Of a stretch of DNA of 64,000 nt, positions 1 to 8,108 are shown piece after piece (within the stretch, counting starts at the first letter, position 1; every line of letters starts with the position of its first letter). The notes below the pieces were generated by a model. It saw only the letters and a program-made list of their open reading frames with translations, did not search any database and was not told where the DNA came from. The DNA lies in assembly GCF_000503215.1 (NCBI RefSeq), contig NZ_AYTD01000004.1, positions 62,001 to 126,000 of the forward strand, given 5' to 3'. A program made the position numbers and the translations under genes. The DNA comes from Pseudomonas canadensis (GTDB taxonomy: Bacteria; Pseudomonadota; Gammaproteobacteria; Pseudomonadales; Pseudomonadaceae).

Positions 1-103
1 CGCACAGGTAGCCCAGCACGGGTGGCAATTGCAGGCGACGAAACAGCGCAATCACCACCAAGGATGAGGCCAGGATAATCAGCAGGTTGGCAAACACACG
101 CAT
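1..103 (-). CDS. CPA2-family cation/proton antiporter, N-terminal fragment
   Basis: Only the first 34 codons lie in the window; the gene continues off the left edge. The translation starts MRVFANLLIIL, then a hydrophobic stretch and the segment RRLQLPPVLGYLC. That layout (first membrane helix followed by LQLPPVLGYL) is typical of KefB/KefC-like monovalent cation:proton antiporters of the CPA2 family, inner-membrane proteins that exchange K+ or Na+ for protons. The GGAG sequence directly abuts the ATG at 103, so the GTG two codons further in (97-95) may be the true start. The rest of the protein, including any TrkA-N domain, cannot be seen. Confidence 0.6.
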   Translation of the reverse strand, partial: MRVFANLLIILASSLVVIALFRRLQLPPVLGYLC

Positions 104-249
104 CTCCGTTGCAGGTGGGCAGGCAAAAAGCCGCGAGAATCGCTGAAACAGTTATAGGCCATGGTGACCTGGGTCAGGGTTTATAGAGTGGGCTTCGGCG
201 GTCACCGGGCTTAGAATGTGTGCCTGTTTTCTGATCAGGTCCATTCGTC

Positions 250-486
250 ATGCTTCCTGAATGCCAGTTGTTCGGCACCCTGGGTTGCCACCTGTGTGAG
301 ATTGCCGAAGTCGAAATCATGCCGCTCGTCGAACACGGGTTGCTGGTGGAATTGGTGGACATCACCGATCCCGAGGACCTGACCGATGCCTACGGCCTGC
401 GGATTCCGGTACTTCGCCGAATAGACACCGGGGCGGAACTGGATTGGCCATTCGACACACAACAGGTTGTTGCCTTCCTTCGTTAG
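250..486 (+). CDS. glutaredoxin-like small thiol protein (DUF836 type)
   Basis: A 78-residue protein with a thioredoxin-fold redox motif CHLC at residues 13-16 close to the N-terminus, then a later IPVLRR segment where glutaredoxin-like proteins carry their cis-proline (the VP/IP before a beta strand). The size and motif place fit the glutaredoxin-like DUF836 family of short cytoplasmic proteins. The substrate is not known for this family. It stands alone: a divergent antiporter lies upstream, and a LexA-controlled gene starts about 70 bases downstream with its own promoter. Confidence 0.75.
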   Translation: MLPECQLFGTLGCHLCEIAEVEIMPLVEHGLLVELVDITDPEDLTDAYGLRIPVLRRIDTGAELDWPFDTQQVVAFLR

Positions 487-521
487 GTTTATGCGATGGC
501 AGGTTTCCAAATATTAAGTTA

Positions 522-537
522 CTGTATGTTTGTACAG
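522..537 (+). promoter_or_regulatory. LexA (SOS) box
   Basis: CTGTATGTTTGTACAG fits the LexA operator form CTG-N10-CAG with CTGT and ACAG ends, as in the gamma-proteobacterial consensus CTGTATATATATACAG. It lies 22 bases ahead of the GTG start at 560, where bound LexA would block transcription. Seen directly in sequence; repression by LexA is inferred. Confidence 0.75.
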
Positions 538-559
538 CGATTGAATTGAGGGAACGCCC

Positions 560-895
560 GTGGTGAATGTCGAACAACTGAAAAGCAGCGTCAATCGCAT
601 GTCCGCCAACGTCGTGCGCGACGCGGTGAACGAGCTGCGCCTCGATGGCTTGGTCACGGAAGGCAAGACGCCGTTTAACAAAGTGCATTTCAATACCTGC
701 TTTGCCGAGATCGAGGCGCTGTTCCAGCGCGCCGGTTACCACAAGCAGTTGGATGTGGTGGGTTACCAGGGCTTGTTGTACGCGTTGTACGATCCGGGCC
801 GCTGGGAAGCGGTTGACGTGTTGCGTTGGCTCAAGGAATTCACCGAGGCCGCCAGTGCCTCGAAGATTCTGCGGGCAGAGTTGGCCAAGGCCTGA
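560..895 (+). CDS. small conserved protein, predicted SOS-induced
   Basis: A 111-residue protein with no signal peptide or membrane segment, predicted mainly helical. The start is GTG at 560, behind GAGGGA at 548-553; GTG is followed by a second GTG codon. The N-terminal half (residues 1-40) has the look of a small winged-helix or helical domain (SVNRMSANVVRDAVNELR, then a GLVTEG turn), but no catalytic motif was recognised. Its clearest property is the LexA box just upstream, which suggests induction by DNA damage. No function is assigned. A DNA-repair accessory or cell-cycle role is only a guess from regulation. Confidence 0.7.
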   Translation: MVNVEQLKSSVNRMSANVVRDAVNELRLDGLVTEGKTPFNKVHFNTCFAEIEALFQRAGYHKQLDVVGYQGLLYALYDPGRWEAVDVLRWLKEFTEAASASKILRAELAKA

Positions 896-968
896 GATCC
901 GCCCTAGGCTCAATCCCGCGCAATGCGGGATAATGCCCGCCTGTTAGGTCACAGGCTTTGAGCATTTC

Positions 969-1859
969 ATGTCCACCTCCGGTTTTTCCGCGTCCCAGCA
1001 CCAAGCCAGCACCTTGTATCTGCCGCCCGGCCCTTGGGCGACAGTGCTGGATTGTCTGTGCGAGCACTTCCCGGCGATCAGCCGCGAACACTGGCTGGAC
1101 CGCATCGCCCGGGGGCGGGTGCTGGATATCAACGGCAACCCGATCAGGCTGGACCTGGGCTACAAGGAAGGCCTGTGCATTTATTACTTCCGCGAAGTGC
1201 CGAATGAGAAAGTCATCCCGGTGCAGGAAACCATTCTGTATGCCGACGAGCATCTGCTGGTCGCCGATAAACCACACTTCCTGCCGGTGACTCCGGCAGG
1301 CGAGTACGTCGAGCAAACCCTGCTTCGCCGCCTGATTCGTCGGCTGGATAATCCCTCACTGGTGCCCTTGCACCGCATCGACCGGCACACGGCGGGGCTG
1401 GTACTGTTTTCGGTCAATCCGGCCAGTCGTTCCGCGTATCAGCAACTGTTTCCCACGCGCCAGATCGATAAATTCTACGAAGCCATCGCCCCAGCGTTGC
1501 CTGACCTGACCTTTCCCAGGGTGCATAAAAGCCGACTGGTCGATGGCGAGCCGTTCTTTCGCATGCAGGAAGGGCCTGGCACCGCCAACACCGAAACGGC
1601 GGTGGAGGTGCGCGAGAAAAACGGCGATCTGTGGCGCTACGGCCTGTTCCCGGTGACCGGCAAGAAGCACCAGTTGCGTGTGCACATGAGCGCCCTCGGC
1701 GCGAGTATTTGCAACGACCCGTTCTACCCCGACGTGATCAAGGACGCGGTAGACGACTACGCCAACCCCCTCAAACTGCTCGCCCAGGGGGTGCGGTTCA
1801 TCGACCCGGTTACGGGTGAAGAACGCAGTTTCCGCAGCCAGATCACCCTCGACTGGTAA
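969..1859 (+). CDS. RluA-family pseudouridine synthase
   Basis: A 296-residue enzyme that would isomerise uridine to pseudouridine in rRNA or tRNA. Residues 20-75 look like an S4-like RNA-binding front domain (the REHWLDRIARGRVLDINGNP stretch). The catalytic motif of the RluA family, here HRIDRHTAGL at residues 135-144, carries the presumed catalytic Asp138. A later KKHQLRVHMSALG segment matches the conserved GRTHQIRVH-type motif. The length suits RluA/RluC/TruC-like members. The target site cannot be told from sequence, so no symbol is given. A shared terminator follows at 1873. Confidence 0.88.
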   Translation: MSTSGFSASQHQASTLYLPPGPWATVLDCLCEHFPAISREHWLDRIARGRVLDINGNPIRLDLGYKEGLCIYYFREVPNEKVIPVQETILYADEHLLVADKPHFLPVTPAGEYVEQTLLRRLIRRLDNPSLVPLHRIDRHTAGLVLFSVNPASRSAYQQLFPTRQIDKFYEAIAPALPDLTFPRVHKSRLVDGEPFFRMQEGPGTANTETAVEVREKNGDLWRYGLFPVTGKKHQLRVHMSALGASICNDPFYPDVIKDAVDDYANPLKLLAQGVRFIDPVTGEERSFRSQITLDW

Positions 1860-1872
1860 CCGCCAGAAACGA

Positions 1873-1898
1873 CAAGGCCCGCGCGAGGCGGGCCTTGT
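1873..1898. terminator. bidirectional rho-independent terminator
   Basis: Stem CAAGGCCCGC / GCGGGCCTTG with a short loop lies between two convergent genes ending at 1859 and 1915, so it can serve both. Confidence 0.75.
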
Positions 1899-1914
1899 TG
1901 GCAAACGCTAAGAT

Positions 1915-2136
1915 TTACAGGTCTTTAACGGTGCGAACCTGATCTTTGTTGATGCGGGTGCGCTTGCCGTCAAGTTGTTCGAATTCGTAGAAACCCGAAT
2001 CTTCGTTGTATTTCGGGGTGTCGACGGCCTGGATTTCGCGACCGTCATTCAGGGTGATCACTGTTGGCGAAGCGCAACCGGCGAGGGTGGCGAGGCCCAG
2101 TGCAAGCATGAGAGCGGCGATGGTCCGTTGAGTCAT
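1915..2136 (-). CDS. small YgdI/YgdR-type lipoprotein (DUF903)
   Basis: A 73-residue precursor. The start chosen is ATG at 2136 with GGAG eight bases ahead; a longer reading exists but lacks this site. Residues 1-21 form a lipoprotein signal ending in the lipobox LAGC (Cys21). The mature part has the pattern ITLNDGREIQ...DTPKYNEDSGFYEF, characteristic of the YgdI/YgdR family of about 70-residue lipoproteins. These are membrane-anchored proteins with an SH3-like fold and unknown role. Confidence 0.88.
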   Translation of the reverse strand: MTQRTIAALMLALGLATLAGCASPTVITLNDGREIQAVDTPKYNEDSGFYEFEQLDGKRTRINKDQVRTVKDL

Positions 2137-2215
2137 GAGTTTGTCTCCGAGAGAATACTTTTTAATTGCTGACCTTGTGACGCGCGGGGCGCCGACAAAG
2201 TTCCTTGTGCGAGGT

Positions 2216-2818
2216 TCATTCTGACACGCCCGACGGCGTCTGTAACAGCGCTGGCGTATTAAGGTTGGCCAGGCGCGGGTCATCTGCCGGGCACTCCAAG
2301 CCTACGCCGCCCAGTTGCAGGAGGACCTTGCGCGGGCTGCGCTCGCCGGCGTGCCAGGCCCTGTCCACCGCATCGCGCAGGCCGGTGGGGACGATGCAGA
2401 TCAACGGTTCCCAGTACGCACCATGGCGCACGATCACCGGCAGCAGCGGGTTGCGTTGCGCGGTCTCACGCAGCGCCTGGATCAGCCCAGCGTCGATAAG
2501 CGGCACATCGCACGGCAAAATCAGCAGGTGCGCATGGCGTGCGGCGGCGAGTCCCGCTCGGATGCCGGCGAGCGGGCCGGGAAAGTCCGGGCTGTCGTCA
2601 TTCACCAACTGGTCGGCATAGACGGCATAGTGCTGCGGGTTGCGGTTGCACGAGATGATCAGGTCATCCGTGAGCGGCCGCACCAGGCCCTGTAAATGTG
2701 CAATCAACGGCTGGCCGCGCCATTCCAGCAGGCCTTTGTCCTGGCCGCCCATACGCTGGCCGCGCCCACCGGACAGCAGCAAAACCGAACAGGGCAGTGG
2801 GGACGAATCGATAGGCAT
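2216..2818 (-). CDS. mobA: molybdenum cofactor guanylyltransferase
   Basis: A 200-residue enzyme that joins GMP from GTP to Mo-molybdopterin to make the bis-MGD form of the cofactor. The nucleotidyltransferase signature [16 protein letters not shown] sits near residues 14-29, followed by DFPGPLAGI and the LPCDVPLI motif expected for the metal-binding Asp. The start is ATG at 2818; upstream in-frame sequence is not protein-like. It is transcribed away from moaB and moeA, with only 76 bases between, so the two units share a small control region. Confidence 0.93.
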   Translation of the reverse strand: MPIDSSPLPCSVLLLSGGRGQRMGGQDKGLLEWRGQPLIAHLQGLVRPLTDDLIISCNRNPQHYAVYADQLVNDDSPDFPGPLAGIRAGLAAARHAHLLILPCDVPLIDAGLIQALRETAQRNPLLPVIVRHGAYWEPLICIVPTGLRDAVDRAWHAGERSPRKVLLQLGGVGLECPADDPRLANLNTPALLQTPSGVSE

Positions 2819-2894
2819 GGCAGTTCCGCAGCGGCAGCAAAAGGGGGGGCTGTGATATAACATCGGGCTGTTCCTTCGACAACCGGACCGTGCC

Positions 2895-3434
2895 ATGAAA
2901 GCCAAGGCAGATGCGCCCTTCGTACCCCTGAATATCGCGGTATTGACCGTCAGCGACACCCGCACCCTCGAAACCGATACCTCCGGCCAGGTCTTCGTTG
3001 ACCGACTGACAGCCGCCGGCCATAACCTGGCCGAGCGCGTGCTGCTCAAGGATGACCTCTACAAAATTCGCGCCCAGGTCGCCCACTGGATCGCCGAAGA
3101 TGTGGTGCAAGTCGTGCTGATCACCGGCGGCACCGGCTTCACCGGCCGTGACAGCACCCCCGAGGCGGTGAGCTGCCTGCTGGATAAGCAGGTCGACGGC
3201 TTTGGCGAACTGTTCCGCCAGATTTCCGTGGCCGACATCGGCACGTCCACTGTGCAGTCCCGCGCCCTGGCCGGTCTGGCCAATGGCACCCTGGTGTGCT
3301 GCCTGCCGGGCTCTACCAATGCGGTGCGTACCGGCTGGGATGGCATCCTCGCCGAGCAACTGGACAACCGTCACCGCCCATGCAACTTCGTCCCGCACCT
3401 GAAACAGGCCGAACCCTGTGAATCCCGTGGGTAA
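2895..3434 (+). CDS. moaB: molybdenum cofactor biosynthesis protein B (MPT adenylyltransferase type)
   Basis: A 179-residue MogA/MoaB-family protein, which binds and adenylylates molybdopterin before metal insertion. The family motifs LTVSDTR near the start, [17 protein letters not shown] in the middle (pterin-binding loop) and [10 protein letters not shown] are all present. Its end overlaps the start of moeA by 17 bases, so the two are translationally linked and act in successive steps of cofactor assembly. Lengths near 180 residues are usual for MoaB in Pseudomonas. Confidence 0.93.
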   Translation: MKAKADAPFVPLNIAVLTVSDTRTLETDTSGQVFVDRLTAAGHNLAERVLLKDDLYKIRAQVAHWIAEDVVQVVLITGGTGFTGRDSTPEAVSCLLDKQVDGFGELFRQISVADIGTSTVQSRALAGLANGTLVCCLPGSTNAVRTGWDGILAEQLDNRHRPCNFVPHLKQAEPCESRG

Positions 3435-4644
3435 GCCCGGCAAGACCGGCGCGCTGCTGCCGGTAGAGGACGCTTTGGCCCAACTGCTGGCCATGGCCGA
3501 CGCCGCGCCGATTCGTGAGCAGGACGCCCTGCTGCTGGCGGAGTGCGACGGCCGTGTACTGGCGCAAGACTTGATCTCAACCCTCGACCTGCCGCCGTGG
3601 CCAAACAGTGCCATGGACGGTTATGCCGTGCGCCTGGCGGATTGGACCGGCGAACCGCTGGTGGTCAGCCAACGCATTTTCGCAGGCCAGGCGCCACAAC
3701 CCCTGGCCGCCGGCACCTGCGCCCGCATCTTCACCGGCGCCCCGGTACCGGAAGGGGCAGACTGCGTGGAAATGCAGGAGAACGCCGTGGTCCACGCCGA
3801 TGAGCGCGTGAGCTTCACCGAGCCCCTGCACCTCGACCAGAACATCCGTCCCCAGGGCCAGGAAACTAGCGTAGGCGAGTTGGTATTGTCGGCCGGCACG
3901 CGTCTGGGCCCGATTGAGCTGGGACTGGCGGCGTCCCTCGGCCATGATCGCTTGGCGGTGATACGTCGCCCGCGCGTGGCGGTGTTGTCGACCGGCGATG
4001 AATTGATCGAACCCGGCTTACCGCTCGGGCCGGGGCAGATCTACAACAGTAACCGACGCGTGCTGTGCTCATGGCTTACGCGCATGGGGTGCGAAGTGAT
4101 TGACGCTGGCATCCTGCCTGACGACCTGGAGCAAACCCGCGCGCGCCTGGGCGGTTTGGGCCGTGTCGACTTGATCCTGTCCACGGGCGGTGTGTCGGTG
4201 GGCGAAGCGGATTTCCTTGGGATCGCCCTGCGTGAAGAGGGTGAGCTGGCGTTGTGGAAACTCGCGATCAAACCCGGCAAGCCGCTGACCTTTGGCCACT
4301 TCCGTGGCGTGCCGGTGATCGGCCTGCCCGGCAACCCGGCGTCGACGCTGGTCACGTTCGCACTGCTGGCACGCCCTTATCTGCTGCGCCGCCAAGGGGT
4401 GCAAGACGTCGAGCCGCTGCGCTTTGAAGTGCCGGTAGGATTCGAGTGGCCCAAGCCAGGCAACCGCCGCGAATACCTGCGCGGTCGCGTCGAGCAAGGC
4501 AAAGCGATCATCTACCGCAACCAGAGCTCCGGTGTGCTGCGCAGTGCGGCGTGGGCGGAAGGGTTTGTGGAGGTGTTGGAAGGCACGACGCTGGCTATCG
4601 GCGATCGGGTCAACTTCATTCCGTTGAGTGAGGTATTTAGCTGA
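3418..4644 (+). CDS. moeA: molybdopterin molybdenumtransferase
   Basis: A 408-residue MoeA, which inserts molybdate into adenylylated molybdopterin. Visible family marks are PWPNSAMDGYAV near residue 62, IFTGAPVPEGAD, the motif VLSTGDEL, ILSTGGVSVGEADFL and GLPGNPAST. The start is GTG at 3418 inside the end of moaB; another GTG follows three codons on. The C-terminal 80 residues form the MoeA domain IV. With mobA and moaB it makes a compact cofactor locus; the earlier genes moaA, moaC, moaD and moaE are not in this window. Confidence 0.93.
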   Translation: MNPVGKPGKTGALLPVEDALAQLLAMADAAPIREQDALLLAECDGRVLAQDLISTLDLPPWPNSAMDGYAVRLADWTGEPLVVSQRIFAGQAPQPLAAGTCARIFTGAPVPEGADCVEMQENAVVHADERVSFTEPLHLDQNIRPQGQETSVGELVLSAGTRLGPIELGLAASLGHDRLAVIRRPRVAVLSTGDELIEPGLPLGPGQIYNSNRRVLCSWLTRMGCEVIDAGILPDDLEQTRARLGGLGRVDLILSTGGVSVGEADFLGIALREEGELALWKLAIKPGKPLTFGHFRGVPVIGLPGNPASTLVTFALLARPYLLRRQGVQDVEPLRFEVPVGFEWPKPGNRREYLRGRVEQGKAIIYRNQSSGVLRSAAWAEGFVEVLEGTTLAIGDRVNFIPLSEVFS

Positions 4645-4746
4645 CACACAATTCACCGGTGGCGGGGGCACAGTCAAGATAAGTCCTATGAGCCATCCAG
4701 AACGGGCAGGTTAATTTTCTGGGTCTTGGTTACTGGAGGCCTGACG

Positions 4747-6003
4747 ATGACTATCCAACCTGCTACTTCCGTTCCTGGCGTGGCGGCACCCGCTCTCGCC
4801 GAACCCGGCTTGCCCACTGCAGCGTCGATCAACTCAAGCACTGCACGTGGGGTTTTGAATCAACTGATCGGCACGCCGCTTTCCGAGAATACTTATCGGG
4901 AGCGGCTTGCCTGCATGATCGCCGATCCGAGCATTACCTCCTGGCAGGCGCTGACGCGTGATCCTGGGCAGTTGCAACGATTGCAGGACAATGAGCGGCT
5001 GCGGTGGGCCGACCCGGCTGCGGCTGACGAAACCTTGCCGACACTTGCACAGGCTCTGGGCAAGAAAAATGTCTGGCTGCCCGAGGTGGATAACCTCAAT
5101 GCCAACATACTGAAGCACCTGACCGCACAGGTGGCAGAAAAATACCTGACGCAATTCCAGTCCATTCTTCAAGACCCGGCACCTGCCTTGTTGCAGGATG
5201 TCTCGATAGTTCGGGGTGCGCCATCAGCGGGTAAAACCACCTTTCTCACCGGCCAGTTCGCGCTCAACACCGATGTTGTCAAGAACATGATCCAAAACCG
5301 TATGCCCGGCACGAGCATGTTGCAGGTGCACGACCAGGGCGCGGCGTTGGTTCAGCAGTTCATGAGCCCCATGGAAAAGCGCCTGGGGCAGCCACTGACG
5401 CGGGATGCGTTGTACCTGTGGCCAAACGATTTCAACCAGAAAATCGCCGATATCGCACGCTTGAGCCAGGAACCCAAGTTGCATTTCCACGATATCCAGG
5501 TGGACCTCGCGACTTTGTGCTGTCGGATTCTCAAGCGCGGCACCGATGAGGCGGTGATGGACTTCAATGTCCTGAGCCAGTTTTTCAGTGCCGGTCTGGA
5601 GCATCGTGGCCCGAGTATCGAGTCGGTCAAGAACAGTCAGGACAGGCTTAAGGAGTATTCACTGTCGGCCTGGAACGGTCAGCAGAATGTGCTCGTTGCT
5701 CAACGCGCACCCGGTGCCAAGGATTTTGTGATCAAGGATCAAGCCCTGTTCGATAAGGTCACTGCCCGGGATAGCCGTTCCGTACAGGCAGAGGTAGAGC
5801 GTGTTCGCAACACCGTGATTAACGCGCCGTTCATCGAGGCCTTCAGCGCTCCACTTACGCCTGCGCAGGCGAGTGCGTTTGGTGCGGCATTGCGGCGGTA
5901 TGAGGGGCAGACGTTCGAGCAGGCGTTGAAACAGCACGCTCAGCGCAAGCCGGTTGCCACCTCGGTAGCGGCCCGCGTGTTGGCCAGTGTGGTGCCGGGC
6001 TGA
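4747..6003 (+). CDS. orphan P-loop protein, zeta-toxin/AvrRxo1-like kinase candidate
   Basis: A 418-residue protein. The start is ATG at 4747 behind GGAGG at 4735-4739. Residues 1-35 are rich in Ala, Pro, Ser and Thr and look disordered, with no hydrophobic signal. A clear Walker A loop GAPSAGKTT sits at residues 157-165, followed by ALNTDVVKNMI (Asp176), which resembles the loop after the P-loop in zeta toxins and in the effector AvrRxo1 (about 420 residues, P-loop at a similar place). Both are nucleotide-sugar or NAD kinases of the polynucleotide-kinase fold. No antitoxin gene adjoins: the stop at 6003 abuts the convergent gene ending at 6005. No secretion genes lie near. The family call is inferred from memory of motifs, not a search. 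Confidence 0.5.
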   Translation: MTIQPATSVPGVAAPALAEPGLPTAASINSSTARGVLNQLIGTPLSENTYRERLACMIADPSITSWQALTRDPGQLQRLQDNERLRWADPAAADETLPTLAQALGKKNVWLPEVDNLNANILKHLTAQVAEKYLTQFQSILQDPAPALLQDVSIVRGAPSAGKTTFLTGQFALNTDVVKNMIQNRMPGTSMLQVHDQGAALVQQFMSPMEKRLGQPLTRDALYLWPNDFNQKIADIARLSQEPKLHFHDIQVDLATLCCRILKRGTDEAVMDFNVLSQFFSAGLEHRGPSIESVKNSQDRLKEYSLSAWNGQQNVLVAQRAPGAKDFVIKDQALFDKVTARDSRSVQAEVERVRNTVINAPFIEAFSAPLTPAQASAFGAALRRYEGQTFEQALKQHAQRKPVATSVAARVLASVVPG

Positions 6004-6004
6004 T

Positions 6005-6334
6005 TCAGTAGTCATCCCCGCGTTCGGTCACGTCGCGCTCTACCGGCGCGGCGTGCGGGTCATACCCTACCGGGAACTTGCCCTTCAGCGTCCAGGCAAA
6101 CGCAATGATCTCGGCAATCGTGCGGTACAGCTCTTCCGGGATACTGTCGCCCAGCTCCATCCGCGCCAGCAGCTTCACCAGCTCGGCGTTTTCATAGATC
6201 GGCACTTCATTTTCCCGCGCCAGCTTCAGGATGGCTTCGGCCAGGGCATCGTCGCCCTTGGCGGTCAGGGTCGGCGCCTGCTGGCCGTCGTACTTGAGGG
6301 CAATCGCCTGGCGCGGTGGGTTGGCGTTTTTCAT
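6005..6334 (-). CDS. orphan FlhB-like C-terminal domain protein
   Basis: A 109-residue protein matching only the cytoplasmic switch domain of FlhB/YscU export proteins: the ARENEVPIYENAELVKLL segment followed by IPEELYRTIAEIIAFAW is diagnostic. The four membrane helices of full-length FlhB are missing, and the autocleavage motif NPTH is replaced by NPPR at residues 5-8. Such short FlhB-like proteins, often paired with a FliK-like gene, occur in many gamma-proteobacteria. Its start at 6334 overlaps the end of the FliK-like gene by four bases, so the two form an operon. Confidence 0.82.
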   Translation of the reverse strand: MKNANPPRQAIALKYDGQQAPTLTAKGDDALAEAILKLARENEVPIYENAELVKLLARMELGDSIPEELYRTIAEIIAFAWTLKGKFPVGYDPHAAPVERDVTERGDDY

Positions 6335-7917
6335 GCAGTTTCATCCACCCAGCGTTGCTCCAGTCCGGTCTTCGGCCCGCGCGGCGGCGTGCCGAGGTGG
6401 CAATCGAGGTCGCCGACATTGATGCCCGATGTCACCAGGCGCTCGCGCAAGCTGCCCAAGTGACTCTCGATCAAACTGGCGGTGAACGGCCGCGAGGCCC
6501 ATAGCTGGCTGGACAGTTTGCCCTGGCTTAATTGCGCCTGCACCTGCAGCGGCCCCAGCGGCTCCATGTCGAAAGCCAGTTCGACGCGCCAGAGCATCTG
6601 CTTGGCGTCCTTTTTCTCTTTGCGCTCAGGCTGATCCTTGTCCGGCGCCGGCTCTTCGCGCTGGAACTTGACCTGCAACGGCACGATGTCTTGCAACGTG
6701 CGCATGGGGATCTCCAACTGCCAGGTGGTTTGCAGGCGGCCATCAGCGGTGGTGCCGGTCTGTTCCAGGCTCGACAGCTGATGGCTCTGCAACCGCGAGA
6801 TGGCACCAGCGGCCAGGCGCAGCAGGTTTTCCAGGTCGCCTTCGCCTTCCAGTTTCGCCATCAGCCGCTCGGGCAGCGGGAAGCCTGCGGGTATCTGTCG
6901 GGCGCTGACCTGGCCGAGGGTGCTCAAAGGGCTGCGCACGAAGTTGGGCAGCACTTGGGCCAGGGTGTTGGCAGCGAGGATGGCATTGATGTTGGTGCTG
7001 GCGGGCAGGGCCGGCAGCAAGTCGGCGACCAGGCGCAGCAAGGCGCCTTTCATGTCCAGCGGTGGGATTTGCGGGTTTTGCCCGGCGAGTAGCTTGGCTT
7101 CCAGAAAGGCACCGCTGTTCTGGATGACTTGCGCCAATACCTTGGGATTGCTGACCTGCGCCAGGTCGGGCAGGGCAGCGAGTAAACGCTCGGCGGCGCC
7201 GCGCAGCTCGGCGGAAGTACTGTCGCCGCGTGGCAGGTTCTGCAGCGCAGTGAAGACGGCATCCAGCGAGCCCTGGCGACTTTGCTGGGTCGACAGTTGT
7301 TGGGTGACGGCCAACTGATCCTTGAGTCCGCTCAACGGCACAAAGCTTAAAGTCTGCGCGTTCTGTACCACGGCACTGAGCAGGCTGCCGACGCGCAACG
7401 GCTGCGGGCTCTCCACGGTCAGGGTCGCGCCGGTCAGTGCGCTGTTGAGCACGGTCACCAGCGAGCGATAGATCGCCGGTTGCGCCGTGCCCTGGGGCAA
7501 CATCTGGGTGGTCAGCACCTTGGCCTGAAGCAGCGTGCCCACCGGCATCTCGTTCGTGTCGATGCGGGTGAGGGCGGCGACATTGGCGCTCAAGGCCTGT
7601 TGCAGGCTGAGGGTCAGGTTGCCGGTGGGCGTCTGGCTCACCGCCACATTGCTGCCCAACGGCAGCGGCTGTGGGCTGCTGGCCTGCACCAGCGTCTGAC
7701 GGCCGCCTTCAAGGGTCAACTTGAGCAGCAACTGAAAGGCTTCACCGCCTTGTTTCAGGGCGATGACTTCGGCGTTCGCGGTTTTCCCAGGGTCGATCAG
7801 GCCGATCTGCGGCTCCAGCAGTTTCAGCAACTCGCCGGCCGCAGGCGCAGGGCCGGGCCCGGCTGCCGGGGCGGGTGGAAGCGTAGGAAGGTTGATCTCA
7901 CCGGTCATCGCGCGCAT
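6331..7917 (-). CDS. FliK-like flagellar hook-length control family protein
   Basis: A 528-residue protein whose N-terminal 350 residues are low-complexity and rich in Ala, Gln, Leu and Pro. The C-terminal 90 residues (VELAFDMEPLGPLQVQAQLS and on to GSLRERLVTSG) match the Flg_hook domain of FliK. FliK proteins measure hook length and flip the specificity of the FlhB switch. The coupling to an FlhB C-domain protein next door fits that interaction, yet no other flagellar gene is present. ATG at 7917 is used; ATG at 7908 is an alternative. It may be a second, non-canonical FliK. Confidence 0.75.
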   Translation of the reverse strand: MRAMTGEINLPTLPPAPAAGPGPAPAAGELLKLLEPQIGLIDPGKTANAEVIALKQGGEAFQLLLKLTLEGGRQTLVQASSPQPLPLGSNVAVSQTPTGNLTLSLQQALSANVAALTRIDTNEMPVGTLLQAKVLTTQMLPQGTAQPAIYRSLVTVLNSALTGATLTVESPQPLRVGSLLSAVVQNAQTLSFVPLSGLKDQLAVTQQLSTQQSRQGSLDAVFTALQNLPRGDSTSAELRGAAERLLAALPDLAQVSNPKVLAQVIQNSGAFLEAKLLAGQNPQIPPLDMKGALLRLVADLLPALPASTNINAILAANTLAQVLPNFVRSPLSTLGQVSARQIPAGFPLPERLMAKLEGEGDLENLLRLAAGAISRLQSHQLSSLEQTGTTADGRLQTTWQLEIPMRTLQDIVPLQVKFQREEPAPDKDQPERKEKKDAKQMLWRVELAFDMEPLGPLQVQAQLSQGKLSSQLWASRPFTASLIESHLGSLRERLVTSGINVGDLDCHLGTPPRGPKTGLEQRWVDETA

Positions 7918-7960
7918 GGTCTCTGGGGAAATTGCCCTCTTTAGAGTAGGGCATCACATG

Positions 7961-8023
7961 TATAATGCCGCCCGTCTGCAAAGAGAGCGGTAAAAACCTC
8001 ACAACTATTTGATCCAGCTCTCT
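7961..8023 (+). promoter_or_regulatory. candidate ccm promoter element and inverted repeat
   Basis: In the divergent gap before ccmA, TATAAT at 7961-7966 is a perfect -10 hexamer, but no good -35 is spaced correctly. Just downstream, AGAGAGC (7982-7988) and GCTCTCT (8017-8023) form an inverted repeat in the presumed leader of ccmA. Both are seen in sequence; their use is inferred. Confidence 0.35.
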
Positions 8024-8108
8024 AAAATCGGTCGCCAAAGCCGTTATTGTGCATTTCTCTTTAACGGCCGCTGCACCGCCGACTTGAACCGTAAAGGCCC
8101 GCGATCTT

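Noticed and set aside
1873..1898. REP element after the pseudouridine synthase gene
   Set aside because: Only a GC-rich terminator stem; it lacks the GGAGC...GGCTTGC core of REP elements.
4645..4746. hrp box (GGAACC-N15/16-CCAC) upstream of the AvrRxo1-like gene
   Set aside because: No such sequence found in the gap, so there is no sign of HrpL control.
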